From positions 1 through 26,271 of the IMG/VR virus record IMGVR_UViG_3300032282_000149: a stretch of 26,271 nucleotides of DNA. One strand, given 5' to 3'. Both the position numbers and the translations under genes were made by a program. The DNA comes from a virus. Below, one piece after another: positions 1 to 6,082 of the stretch (position 1 is the stretch's first letter; each line of letters opens with the position of its first letter). Below the pieces are notes generated by a model. The model was not told where the DNA came from and searched no databases. It saw only the letters and a program-made list of their open reading frames with translations.

Positions 1-381
1 ACCACCACCAGAACCACCAGAACGACCATTACTTGTCCACCCGCCTCCGCCTCCACCACCAGCAGAAGTTATAGAAGAAAAAATTGAACTTGATCCATTG
101 GAACCAGGATCATTAGTTTGGCCACTTACAAAAGTGCCGCCGCCGCCAACTGTAACACTATATGGTGTGGAAGATTGAATAGCAAAATTTGAAGCTGTTC
201 TGAAACCACCAGCGCCTCCTCCACCACCAACGTTACCACCGCCAGCACCGCCGCCGCCAATTACAAGATAATCAACAACAGAAGCTGTACCAGCAAGTTG
301 ATTTAATCCAGTTGGAAAAGCGTAACCAGCTGGTCTTACAAAAGAACCATTTTTAGTATTATTAAAATATTCTATCGCCAT
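1..381 (-). CDS. Glycine-rich tail adhesin, partial (C-terminal part lies beyond the window)
   Basis: An open frame of 127 codons starts with ATG at 381 and runs off the left edge with no stop. An AGGAT ribosome-binding site precedes the start. The N-terminus (MAIEYFNNTKN, then RPAGYAFPTGLNQLAG) leads into VVDYLVIGGGG followed by glycine runs, the layout of the Gly_rich_2-type phage tail proteins. It closely parallels the two glycine-rich proteins at 9837-11706 in this window. In T-even phages, glycine-rich loops of gp38-type adhesins form the receptor-contacting tip; that role here is inferred. The 112-residue gene just upstream (396-734) is paralogous to the one preceding the glycine-rich protein at 10792-11706, so the two genes appear to travel as a pair. 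The missing C-terminus probably carries the SGIVIVRY and FTGDGTF motifs of its relatives. Confidence 0.8.
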   Translation of the reverse strand, partial: MAIEYFNNTKNGSFVRPAGYAFPTGLNQLAGTASVVDYLVIGGGGAGGGNVGGGGGAGGFRTASNFAIQSSTPYSVTVGGGGTFVSGQTNDPGSNGSSSIFSSITSAGGGGGGGWTSNGRSGGSGGG

Positions 382-395
382 AACATCCTAAATTG

Positions 396-734
396 TTAAG
401 ATACTTCAACGCCAAAGGCTGAAATTGAGATACTTGAAGAAGATGCGTTTGCCGCCAATACAGCGCCAGGTGGCAAAGTTAATCCAATGTTGAGAGTTCC
501 TGTATCACTCGCTGGCGCAACGCCACCACGAATGACAAAGTATGTATTAGCTGCACTTGTTGAGAAGTTAGCAGATGGCATTACGATAATGCTATAAGAA
601 GCATTACTTGATGTTTGATTGGCAATAATAAGAGAACTTACAACCGCAGCTGTTGAACTAGGAACAACATACACATTACCTTGTGTGTTTGCAGTTGGAT
701 TTAATTGACCAAGAATTTTATATGCGTTTGCCAT
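396..734 (-). CDS. Small tail-associated structural protein, 112 residues (copy 1 of a three-member family)
   Basis: The start ATG at 734 overlaps the stop of the 174-residue gene in the string TAATG, which points to coupled translation. The protein is a single domain with motifs YKILGQLNPTANTQGNVYVVP, NQTSSNASYSI, a VIRGGVAPASDT strand, LAANASSSSISI, and the ending AFGVEVS. It is strongly similar to the 112-residue protein at 11706-12044 and to the C-terminal half of the 174-residue protein directly upstream. The sequence looks like a compact beta-sandwich with no signal peptide or membrane segment. No enzymatic residues are evident. The family is frequent next to phage fibre genes, so a role as a fibre head, collar or attachment domain is plausible but unproven. 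A glycine-rich adhesin gene follows after a 14-base gap. Confidence 0.8.
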   Translation of the reverse strand: MANAYKILGQLNPTANTQGNVYVVPSSTAAVVSSLIIANQTSSNASYSIIVMPSANFSTSAANTYFVIRGGVAPASDTGTLNIGLTLPPGAVLAANASSSSISISAFGVEVS

Positions 735-1258
735 TATACTAACTCAACTCCGTATGCGTGAACTGAAATACCAGCAGCAGATGTTGCCGCATTGGCACCA
801 GTCGTATTAGCTGCAAGAATGGCATTTGCTGGTAATGTAATGCCTGGATCCAACACCAATGTGTCAGCTGCAGGAATTGTAATACCTTTAACTAGATAAT
901 GTTTAGCAGCAAGTGCTTCTGTTGTAGGTCTAACTGCCAAATCAAATACAACTGCATTTGGTGTACCGTTACAAACAGTAATAGAATTGAGTGCGGTATA
1001 AGATGTTGATGGAACAACATACACATTGGCAATAGCGTTTGCAGTTGTCGCAATTTGGCCTAGAATTTTGTAACCACCATAGTTATTTGTGTTAACAGAT
1101 AGTGTGGTGCCAGACATATTGAAAATGCCGTTGGCAAGATATAACTGAGGCACACCATTTGCATTTGTAGAAAACAAAGTTGAGCCAGTATTACTCAGAA
1201 TACTGAATGTATTATCTGAATCTAGTGTAACTGACGATACTAAAATTGAACCGGCCAT
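734..1258 (-). CDS. Tail fibre-like protein, 174 residues: fibre N-terminus fused to the 112-residue-family domain
   Basis: Residues 1 to about 60 (MAGSILVSSVTLDSDNTF, then a TNANGVPQLYLANG stretch) resemble the MAGxIxADT-type N-termini of the 248- and 356-residue fibre proteins in this window, which probably attach to the baseplate or a shaft. Residues from about 62 on (YKILGQIATTANAIANVYVVP, CNGTPNAVVFDLAV, HYLVKGITIPAADT, LPANAILAANTTG, ending HAYGVELV) are a second copy of the domain that forms the whole of the next gene (396-734). The fusion and the free-standing copy therefore sit side by side. An AAAGAGAT ribosome-binding site precedes ATG at 1258. Function is inferred as a small virion fibre or fibre-tip protein. 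Confidence 0.78.
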   Translation of the reverse strand: MAGSILVSSVTLDSDNTFSILSNTGSTLFSTNANGVPQLYLANGIFNMSGTTLSVNTNNYGGYKILGQIATTANAIANVYVVPSTSYTALNSITVCNGTPNAVVFDLAVRPTTEALAAKHYLVKGITIPAADTLVLDPGITLPANAILAANTTGANAATSAAGISVHAYGVELV

Positions 1259-1267
1259 ATTATCTCT

Positions 1268-1516
1268 TTAAATGTGTTGAGCTTCAACTTGTGCTTGATA
1301 AGCAGCAATAATTTCTGGTGTCCAAGTTAAGTTGCAAATAGCTGCAACATTAGCTGGTTGACCTGTTACATCATCGCCAGGCTGTAAACTAGAACGATGA
1401 TATTTTTTACTAATCTCTACACCATCTTCTTTAATTGTTATTGTTTCACGAACAAGAATAATCCCATTTTCGGTTACTGTAATTTGGTCTACTGCTGTTT
1501 CTTTAGTTAATGCCAT
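1268..1516 (-). CDS. Small conserved phage protein, 82 residues, possible fibre partner
   Basis: The protein starts MALTKETAVDQITVTENGI and contains KEDGVEISKKYHRSSLQPGDD followed by a short helical tail (TWTPEIIAAYQAQVEAQ). Similar small proteins with the KEDGxEISxxYHRxxxxPGDD core are common beside tail genes in aquatic phages; their function is not established. Its place directly after a long fibre gene (1564-2310) is the same as that of the small chaperone-like proteins elsewhere in this array, so it may help fold or attach that fibre. The start ATG at 1516 follows an A-rich leader with AAAAAGAAAA as the only ribosome-binding candidate. The stop lies nine bases before the ATG of the 174-residue gene. 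Confidence 0.75.
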   Translation of the reverse strand: MALTKETAVDQITVTENGIILVRETITIKEDGVEISKKYHRSSLQPGDDVTGQPANVAAICNLTWTPEIIAAYQAQVEAQHI

Positions 1517-1563
1517 GATGTTTTTCTTTTTAAATGTCCAACTAACAAATCCATGCTAGTTAA

Positions 1564-2310
1564 TTAAGATGCTTGGTAAGAAATAGAAAAAATAAGTTCC
1601 GTAGTTCCTGATACAAAATTTGATACTAATAAAGGCACATCAGTTGTTGCACTATTTGTTGTAAATAGTGCAATTTGCATCCATGTAGCACTAGCCCCTA
1701 AACTAAGAGTAGAGCTTACAGTAGACGCATTTCTACCAAGACGATAACTATAAAAATTTCCCTGTGCGTTCATAGTGGATACAAAAGGCAAGTTTCTAAT
1801 AAAAAAAGTATTCCCAGCTGTCATTCCACTTGTATTAATTGCACTCATGTAAACTTGTATAAAAACCTGTTTACCTATTTTTGTATAGGTTGCACCAGCA
1901 TTTGCATATGTTCCTGTATTACCACCACTTGAAGCATCAGCAATTACAGGTGTCCAATCACCTTCTTCATAATCATCTAGTGTATTAGCGTCACCTGAAG
2001 CAATCTGTGTTCCAGGAAACTTAATCTGACCACCAGTTAAGATGAATGGTGCATTAGCAGTTGTAATCTGTCCGTTTGCAGTAATACCTAGTGCAGTTGT
2101 ACCTGTTGCAGTAACAAGGTTTGCACCAATAACTGTTGGTGTAGAGATTGAATTGTTTGAAGTAACAACAATTTTGCCGCCACCAACATTCAATGAATTA
2201 CCAACAATAGTCAATCCATTAGCATCAATAAATGCCACATTGGCAGAAGCAATCTGTAACCTAAGGTTACTGTCTGCTTTTAGTGTATCTGCGTTAATCG
2301 TGCCAGCCAT
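1564..2310 (-). CDS. Tail fibre protein with DYEEGxWTP C-terminal domain, 248 residues
   Basis: The N-terminus MAGTINADTLKADSNLRLQI, followed by ASANVAFIDANGLTIV, is the leader found on many phage fibres and is shared with the S74 spike upstream, suggesting a common attachment point on the tail. Residues 40-105 are low-complexity beta-rich shaft sequence. From residue 110 the motif LDDYEEGDWTPVIAD and then TYTKIGKQVFIQVYMSAI define a C-terminal beta-sandwich common in phage tail fibres and probably involved in receptor or sugar contact. This gene begins a transcription unit: ATAAATA lies at 2334-2340, and an AAAGAGAAAC ribosome-binding site precedes ATG 2310. The 82-residue gene follows. The fibre assignment is firm; the exact receptor role is inferred. 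Confidence 0.85.
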   Translation of the reverse strand: MAGTINADTLKADSNLRLQIASANVAFIDANGLTIVGNSLNVGGGKIVVTSNNSISTPTVIGANLVTATGTTALGITANGQITTANAPFILTGGQIKFPGTQIASGDANTLDDYEEGDWTPVIADASSGGNTGTYANAGATYTKIGKQVFIQVYMSAINTSGMTAGNTFFIRNLPFVSTMNAQGNFYSYRLGRNASTVSSTLSLGASATWMQIALFTTNSATTDVPLLVSNFVSGTTELIFSISYQAS

Positions 2311-2333
2311 AGTTTCTCTTTAATTTAATCTAG

Positions 2334-2340
2334 TATTTAT
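2334..2340 (-). promoter_or_regulatory. Putative late promoter core ATAAATA (unit: 248-residue fibre to left edge)
   Basis: ATAAATA on the minus strand overlaps the TAA stop of the S74 spike gene and lies 23 bases upstream of ATG 2310. It matches the core of the T4 late promoter TATAAATA and the NATAAATA form reported for T4-like cyanophages. The intervening sequence holds AAAGAGAAAC as ribosome-binding site. Confidence 0.65.
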
Positions 2341-3407
2341 TTAGCTTTTAAAGCAGCAATTTCCACTGCCTGAGCATCAACAATTTCTTTAAGTTCTTTA
2401 ATAGCATTTACCAACAATGGAATCATATCTTGATATTGTAAACCTAATTTTCCATTTGGATCAGTTGTAATAGCTTCAGGTAAAACTTCTTGAACATCCT
2501 GTGCAATTAAAAATGCTCTACGAGTTTCTTCTTCATCAGATTTAAATTTACCAATAACAGTTCTTAATCCTACCACTTTATTGAGACCATCTGTAATTGG
2601 TTCAATAATATCTTTTAATGTTTCATCGGAAGAAGATGAAAAACTTGTGGAACCGTAACCCATATAAACGCCAGCATCAGCTGCATTATAGATAATCATA
2701 TATGGATTAGCATCAGCAGTTGCACCAATTTTCCAATATCTACCTGCGGTATTTTGTGCATTTCTAACAATCAACTGTGGCGAATTTCCGGCGGCAGTAT
2801 TGTTTACAAAAGAATGGCAAGAAGTTACTAACGGCGAAGTTACACCTACCAACAAATTACCGTTAGCATCAATACGCATCCGTTCTGTGCCGCTATTGTT
2901 TGTGTAAAACACGACATTATTTGTAGCGGCTACCATTGCATCTGCTGATGTATCGCCTAAAAATGTTCCTGATACACCATAATGTGCAAGAGTTGTTCCA
3001 TTTTGTTGTGCCCTTACTACTCCACCTCTAGTTGTAGCATTAATAGCAACAATACTAGAAACTGAATCTGTAACAGTTAATTTATTTGTAGGGCTAGTAG
3101 TACCAATACCAACATCTCCACCAGAAGTAACTCTAACCGCTTCAACGCCAGCAGTATGAACTCTTACTGTATTGGCAGTTGCAGTATTGAAACCTGTTGT
3201 GCCAGTAGAATCAAAATTTAAATTGGAAGAAACAGTTGCATTTACAATCGTAGAGTTGCCAAATGTGCCGTCACTACCAATAATTTTACCACCAGTATTA
3301 CTGTAAATACCAGAAGCGTTAATAGTAGCAACTCGTGTGTTGCTGACATTCATCTGAAGAAATGAACTTTCAGTTTGTATTGTATCTGCTATAATTTTAC
3401 CAGCCAT
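2337..3407 (-). CDS. Tail spike/fibre with C-terminal S74 self-cleaving intramolecular chaperone, 356 residues
   Basis: Residues 1-40 are the MAGKIIADTIQTESSFLQMN leader. Residues 95-110 hold GGDVGIGTTSPTNKLTV, and residues 165-190 hold a TERMRIDANGNLLVG repeat, both typical of trimeric beta-helical phage spikes. From about residue 256 the sequence is a peptidase S74 chaperone domain: SSSSDETLKDIIEPI carries the expected Ser260 and Lys265 catalytic pair (SDxxLK), followed by FLIAQDVQEVLPEAI and a terminal helix (IPLLVNAIKELKEIV). In this family the domain trimerises the spike and then cuts itself off N-terminal to the serine; here that would release about 97 residues. The homing endonuclease gene lies immediately upstream with two bases between its stop and this ATG. 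The stop codon overlaps the promoter of the next unit. Confidence 0.93.
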   Translation of the reverse strand: MAGKIIADTIQTESSFLQMNVSNTRVATINASGIYSNTGGKIIGSDGTFGNSTIVNATVSSNLNFDSTGTTGFNTATANTVRVHTAGVEAVRVTSGGDVGIGTTSPTNKLTVTDSVSSIVAINATTRGGVVRAQQNGTTLAHYGVSGTFLGDTSADAMVAATNNVVFYTNNSGTERMRIDANGNLLVGVTSPLVTSCHSFVNNTAAGNSPQLIVRNAQNTAGRYWKIGATADANPYMIIYNAADAGVYMGYGSTSFSSSSDETLKDIIEPITDGLNKVVGLRTVIGKFKSDEEETRRAFLIAQDVQEVLPEAITTDPNGKLGLQYQDMIPLLVNAIKELKEIVDAQAVEIAALKAK

Positions 3408-3409
3408 TA

Positions 3410-4054
3410 TTATGCCTTGTTTTGTTCTATAAATTTCTGTTTAGCTATCTCAGCTTCTTCTAAGCTAACATAATAACCAACATGGTGCCTTTTACCATTC
3501 ACATATGCTCTTGCTCTGAAATTTTTAATTCCGGTGCATTTATCAAAATGCCAGCGCTTCATACTTGTTTCGCCACCAGTCAGACTACAATTTGGACAAG
3601 TTACTTTCTTATATATGTAACCAGTCATAGCTAAAGTTCTTTTAGCTATACTTTCAGCTGTTTGTTTAACACCAGTCAATCTCTTTTTCATTGCTGCAAT
3701 TTGCTCTGGTGTTCTTTTGATGCCTTTTGCTCCAAAAGTTCCTTCACCACCATTTGTATTATTGGTCAAAATACCTGAACCGTCATTTCTTCTGCCGTAT
3801 TTAGCAATAAATTCTTGTTCTACTAAAAATGCCAATTCTTCATCAACATTGTCAATAATTTTACTAACTATTGGTTCTTTTCCTTCAGATAATAATTTAC
3901 GAACAACACGAACATTATATGAATTTAATTTTCTACCAGCTTTAGCATCCAAAAGATGGTGGTTGATTCTTTTGTTTGTACCTTTACCAACATAGAACGG
4001 AGTTCCATCAGGATAACTGTAAGTATAAACATAGAATCGGTTTTCAGAATTCAT
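3410..4054 (-). CDS. Free-standing GIY-YIG homing endonuclease with zinc finger and AP2-like DNA-binding tail
   Basis: This is a DNA-cutting mobile gene rather than a virion protein. Residues 8-25 (YVYTYSYPDGTPFYVGKG) are the GIY-YIG signature, followed by Arg29 in the NKRINHH segment, Glu79 and Glu81 in LVEQEFIAKYG, and LTNNTNGGEG near residue 97, as expected for the catalytic core. Residues 107-145 (GAKGIKRTPEQIAAMKKR and a second similar helix) resemble NUMOD3 DNA-binding repeats. Cys153, Cys156, His169 and Cys173 form a likely zinc finger. Residues 179-212 (FRARAYVNGKRHHVGYY, then a LEEAEIA helix) look like an AP2-type DNA-binding domain. Its ATG overlaps the upstream stop as TAATG, and its stop is two bases from the S74 spike gene, so it is read with the fibre genes. 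It probably spreads by cutting phages that lack it. Confidence 0.92.
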   Translation of the reverse strand: MNSENRFYVYTYSYPDGTPFYVGKGTNKRINHHLLDAKAGRKLNSYNVRVVRKLLSEGKEPIVSKIIDNVDEELAFLVEQEFIAKYGRRNDGSGILTNNTNGGEGTFGAKGIKRTPEQIAAMKKRLTGVKQTAESIAKRTLAMTGYIYKKVTCPNCSLTGGETSMKRWHFDKCTGIKNFRARAYVNGKRHHVGYYVSLEEAEIAKQKFIEQNKA

Positions 4055-4476
4055 TAAAATATTGTCCAGGTACTATTATTGGCAACTTGGACTGTGACCG
4101 AATTTGCGATTGTTAATGGCCCGGCCGAGGATGCATTATATCCTGTCGTGATACTAACATTCTCTGTTAGAATATTAGCGTTAATTCTTACGATACCTTG
4201 TGAATCAGCAGAAAGGTATGGGTTGACCAAAATTCTTTCGCCAAGGTAAGTTAATTCGATATTACTGGAACCACTTGGTGGTGCTTCAGTAAATACGATT
4301 TGTCCGTTAATCAAAGCATACGAATCTGCTTTTTGCTTTACACCAGAAATACAAACGATAACAGATGATTCGTTACCTGTGCCATATGCCAGCGAGTATG
4401 TGGTTTGACTTCCAGTACCAGAGAAATACTCTGTTCTGAACGAACCATTTATAATTTGATTGCCAAGATAACTCAC
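4054..4476 (-). CDS. Small tail fibre-like protein, 140 residues, GTG start
   Basis: The protein starts at GTG 4476 (MSYLGNQIINGSFRTEYFSG). Residues 19-79 are one copy of a beta-domain (FSGTGSQTTYSLAYG ... INGQIVFTEAPPSGSSNIELTY) that also occurs twice in the 223-residue protein at 12048-12719. The C-terminus (ENVSITTGYNASSAGPLTIA, then VTVQVANNSTWTIF) matches the end of the 68-residue protein at 9597-9803 and is a common terminal cap in phage tail proteins. The N-terminal MxYLGN also matches the 223-residue protein. This is the first gene of a unit driven by ATAAATA at 4513-4519, but no strong ribosome-binding site is visible before the GTG. It is likely a fibre or fibre-adaptor subunit. Confidence 0.82.
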   Translation of the reverse strand: MSYLGNQIINGSFRTEYFSGTGSQTTYSLAYGTGNESSVIVCISGVKQKADSYALINGQIVFTEAPPSGSSNIELTYLGERILVNPYLSADSQGIVRINANILTENVSITTGYNASSAGPLTIANSVTVQVANNSTWTIF

Positions 4477-4507
4477 GATTGTACCTTAATTAAATGTTTT
4501 GACATAT

Positions 4508-4546
4508 TCTTTTATTTATCTCTTATTCGTCAGCAGGTTCTGGAGT
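4508..4546 (-). repeat. 39-bp perfect direct repeat, copy A
   Basis: The 39 bases are identical to 5916-5954 at a constant offset of 1408 bases. They cover the last codons of the 51-residue gene (encoding TPEPADE), its TAA stop and the promoter core that follows. Similarity continues imperfectly beyond 4546 into the codons for the WVAxGN motif, but stops sharply at 4507. Confidence 0.9.
4513..4519 (-). promoter_or_regulatory. Putative late promoter core GATAAATA (unit: 140-residue protein, homing endonuclease, S74 spike)
   Basis: ATAAATA preceded by G lies directly after the stop of the 51-residue gene and 36 bases upstream of the GTG start at 4476. It is part of the 39-bp repeat shared with 5916-5954, so this promoter was probably copied together with the end of the small gene. 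Confidence 0.65.
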
Positions 4547-4678
4547 GTTGCCAGCAGCAACCCATGCTAAAAACTCAGGGTTATTTTCTGTGCACGTTAC
4601 TCGGCATAAATTATCATCATCAATTCTTGCGTAAATTTTAATGCCATCTTCATTTGTATTTAATAATTTATAAATCAT
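4523..4678 (-). CDS. Small acidic protein of 51 residues ending GNTPEPADE, likely fibre-assembly partner (copy 2)
   Basis: ATG at 4678 overlaps the stop of the 411-residue fibre gene as ATGA, and the frame closes at TAA 4525-4523. The translation starts MIYKLLNTNEDGIKIYARID, then has CRVTCTENNPEFLAWVAAG and ends NTPEPADE. It parallels the 49-residue protein at 5931-6080: both start with (M)YKLL, and both end with a (F/Y)[15 protein letters not shown] tail. The tail motif is common at the C-termini of phage tail-fibre assembly and accessory proteins. Each copy directly follows one of two paralogous long fibre genes, so a dedicated chaperone or tip-attachment role is likely. Short length keeps some doubt, but the overlap, conserved tail and paired context support a real gene. 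Confidence 0.75.
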   Translation of the reverse strand: MIYKLLNTNEDGIKIYARIDDDNLCRVTCTENNPEFLAWVAAGNTPEPADE

Positions 4679-5910
4679 AATTCTGCACTCCAGCCTAGAT
4701 AAGCATTTGTATTAACCGCCCTAAAACCACAACCTTGACCAGCAGTTAATCCTGATGCAGTAGGTAAATTTGTCCCAACCATTTGTGATGTGCCACCCTG
4801 AAACGCAGGAACAGATGAACAAACAACAGCCCCTGCTGCTACTCTTACTGTGTAATCTGATGCAGTCCCTGATTGTTCTAATGCAGTAGGATTTGTTCTC
4901 ATTTGAACTGGTAACTGTGTATAAACAGTTGCATTGGTAGTTGCGGTGCAAAATCCATTTCCTGAATCAGCAGTAGCAACAGGAACAGTTCTATAATAAT
5001 ACCGTTGACATAACATTAGTTCTTTACCATAAGGACGGAATTCAAAAGGTGTTGCCTGTGAACCTTTTTCCAATTGGACACCAGTGAGATACCAAGTAGC
5101 ACCAGAAGTACCAACTACTGATGTTGCACCTGTAGCTGAAGTATAATTATTTAAAGACCAAGACCCAGCAGTTCCAACTAATGTAGAACCTGCACCCATA
5201 CTAAAGTTAACATATGTACCAACACCATTAGTTGAACCCCAAGTTCCACTTGTTGGACCAGCAATAGTAATTACTTTTTGTTCCCAAGTATCGGCAGCAA
5301 CAATTGTGTAACTGAATGGGTATGAATAAGCAGTTCCAACATTTCTTAATGAACCACCAAAAGTACCAGTTAATGAAGAACGAACCCAAAATGATAATGT
5401 AACTGTTTTAGCTGAAGCGGTACCCCAAGCTAAATCAGCAATATTAGAACCTTCAATTACTTGTGCAACATTGTATTGTTCGGCAGAACCTACTGTGTAA
5501 GCAGAAGAAGAAACAACCTTTAATGAATTGGCAAAACCAGCAACTGTATTTGCTGAAGAATCTCGTTGAACGGTAAATTTTGAATCAACTGAACCAAAAG
5601 CATACCATCTATCAAGTGTATATGGCGCTGAAGTTGTTGCAGTAACACTAGCACCATTACTCCGTTGGTCAATTGCCATAGAACCATTAATGATTTTATT
5701 ACGGATACCAAATGATGTGCCTTGAGAACCCATATAATTCTCAACAGAACCTGTTTGAAATACTGTGTTGCTTAATGTATTACTAGCAATCTGTGTTGAA
5801 GTAATTGCACCATTAGCAATCAGATTAGCACTGATTGAGTATTGAACAAGGTCAGCCGCAATAATGGTATTATTAGCGATTGATTGCGTGTTTATTCTTG
5901 ATAAAGGCAT
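4675..5910 (-). CDS. Tail fibre protein with sugar-binding-like module and variable tip, 411 residues (copy 2)
   Basis: Residues 1-50 (MPLSRINTQSIANNTIIAAD ...) form a fibre attachment/shaft start. Residues 52-305 hold a module widespread in phage fibres: [83 protein letters not shown], and PYGKELMLCQRYY. It looks like a carbohydrate-binding beta-sandwich. The 410-residue protein at 6083-7315 matches closely across this module, but residues 307-411 differ almost completely between the two, apart from a similar last few residues (WSAEL versus FSSEL). This pattern suggests an exchangeable receptor-binding tip. A promoter core lies only 10 bases before the ATG. The 51-residue partner follows by ATGA overlap. 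Confidence 0.87.
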   Translation of the reverse strand: MPLSRINTQSIANNTIIAADLVQYSISANLIANGAITSTQIASNTLSNTVFQTGSVENYMGSQGTSFGIRNKIINGSMAIDQRSNGASVTATTSAPYTLDRWYAFGSVDSKFTVQRDSSANTVAGFANSLKVVSSSAYTVGSAEQYNVAQVIEGSNIADLAWGTASAKTVTLSFWVRSSLTGTFGGSLRNVGTAYSYPFSYTIVAADTWEQKVITIAGPTSGTWGSTNGVGTYVNFSMGAGSTLVGTAGSWSLNNYTSATGATSVVGTSGATWYLTGVQLEKGSQATPFEFRPYGKELMLCQRYYYRTVPVATADSGNGFCTATTNATVYTQLPVQMRTNPTALEQSGTASDYTVRVAAGAVVCSSVPAFQGGTSQMVGTNLPTASGLTAGQGCGFRAVNTNAYLGWSAEL

Positions 5911-5915
5911 AGTAG

Positions 5916-5954
5916 TCTTTTATTTATCTCTTATTCGTCAGCAGGTTCTGGAGT
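5916..5954 (-). repeat. 39-bp perfect direct repeat, copy B
   Basis: This is the partner of 4508-4546. It covers the end of the 49-residue gene, its stop and the promoter of the 411-residue fibre gene. Two such copies flank the 411+51 cassette and could allow its loss or gain by homologous recombination. Confidence 0.9.
5921..5927 (-). promoter_or_regulatory. Putative late promoter core GATAAATA (unit: 411-residue fibre and 51-residue partner)
   Basis: ATAAATA lies between the stop of the 49-residue gene and ATG 5910. Only 10 bases separate it from the ATG, so a transcript starting at the usual T4 late distance would have a leader of just a few bases. It belongs to the same 39-bp repeat as the element at 4513-4519. 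Confidence 0.6.
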
Positions 5955-6080
5955 ATTACCTTCAGCAACCCACTTGAGGTATTCTTGGTAATCGGTGTTG
6001 TCAGGGTCGAATGGAATAACTGCACCATCAAAAACTCTACGCACTTGATTAGAATTAGATTCTTTTAATAATTTATACAT
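5931..6080 (-). CDS. Small acidic protein of 49 residues ending GNTPEPADE, likely fibre-assembly partner (copy 1)
   Basis: ATG at 6080 lies two bases after the stop of the 410-residue fibre gene, and GGAG in the end of that gene acts as a ribosome-binding site. The translation is [19 protein letters not shown], then [20 protein letters not shown], ending [10 protein letters not shown], with TAA at 5933-5931. It shares its start and its tail with the 51-residue protein at 4523-4678, including a run of identical DNA over the last codons. The motif IPFDPxNxDYQxYLxWVAEG is typical of small phage tail-assembly proteins. A dedicated folding or attachment role for the preceding fibre is inferred from position. 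Confidence 0.78.
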   Translation of the reverse strand: MYKLLKESNSNQVRRVFDGAVIPFDPDNTDYQEYLKWVAEGNTPEPADE

Positions 6081-6082
6081 TT

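Noticed and set aside
3717-3995. Plus-strand frame of 92 codons
   Set aside because: It is antisense to the conserved catalytic core of the homing endonuclease.
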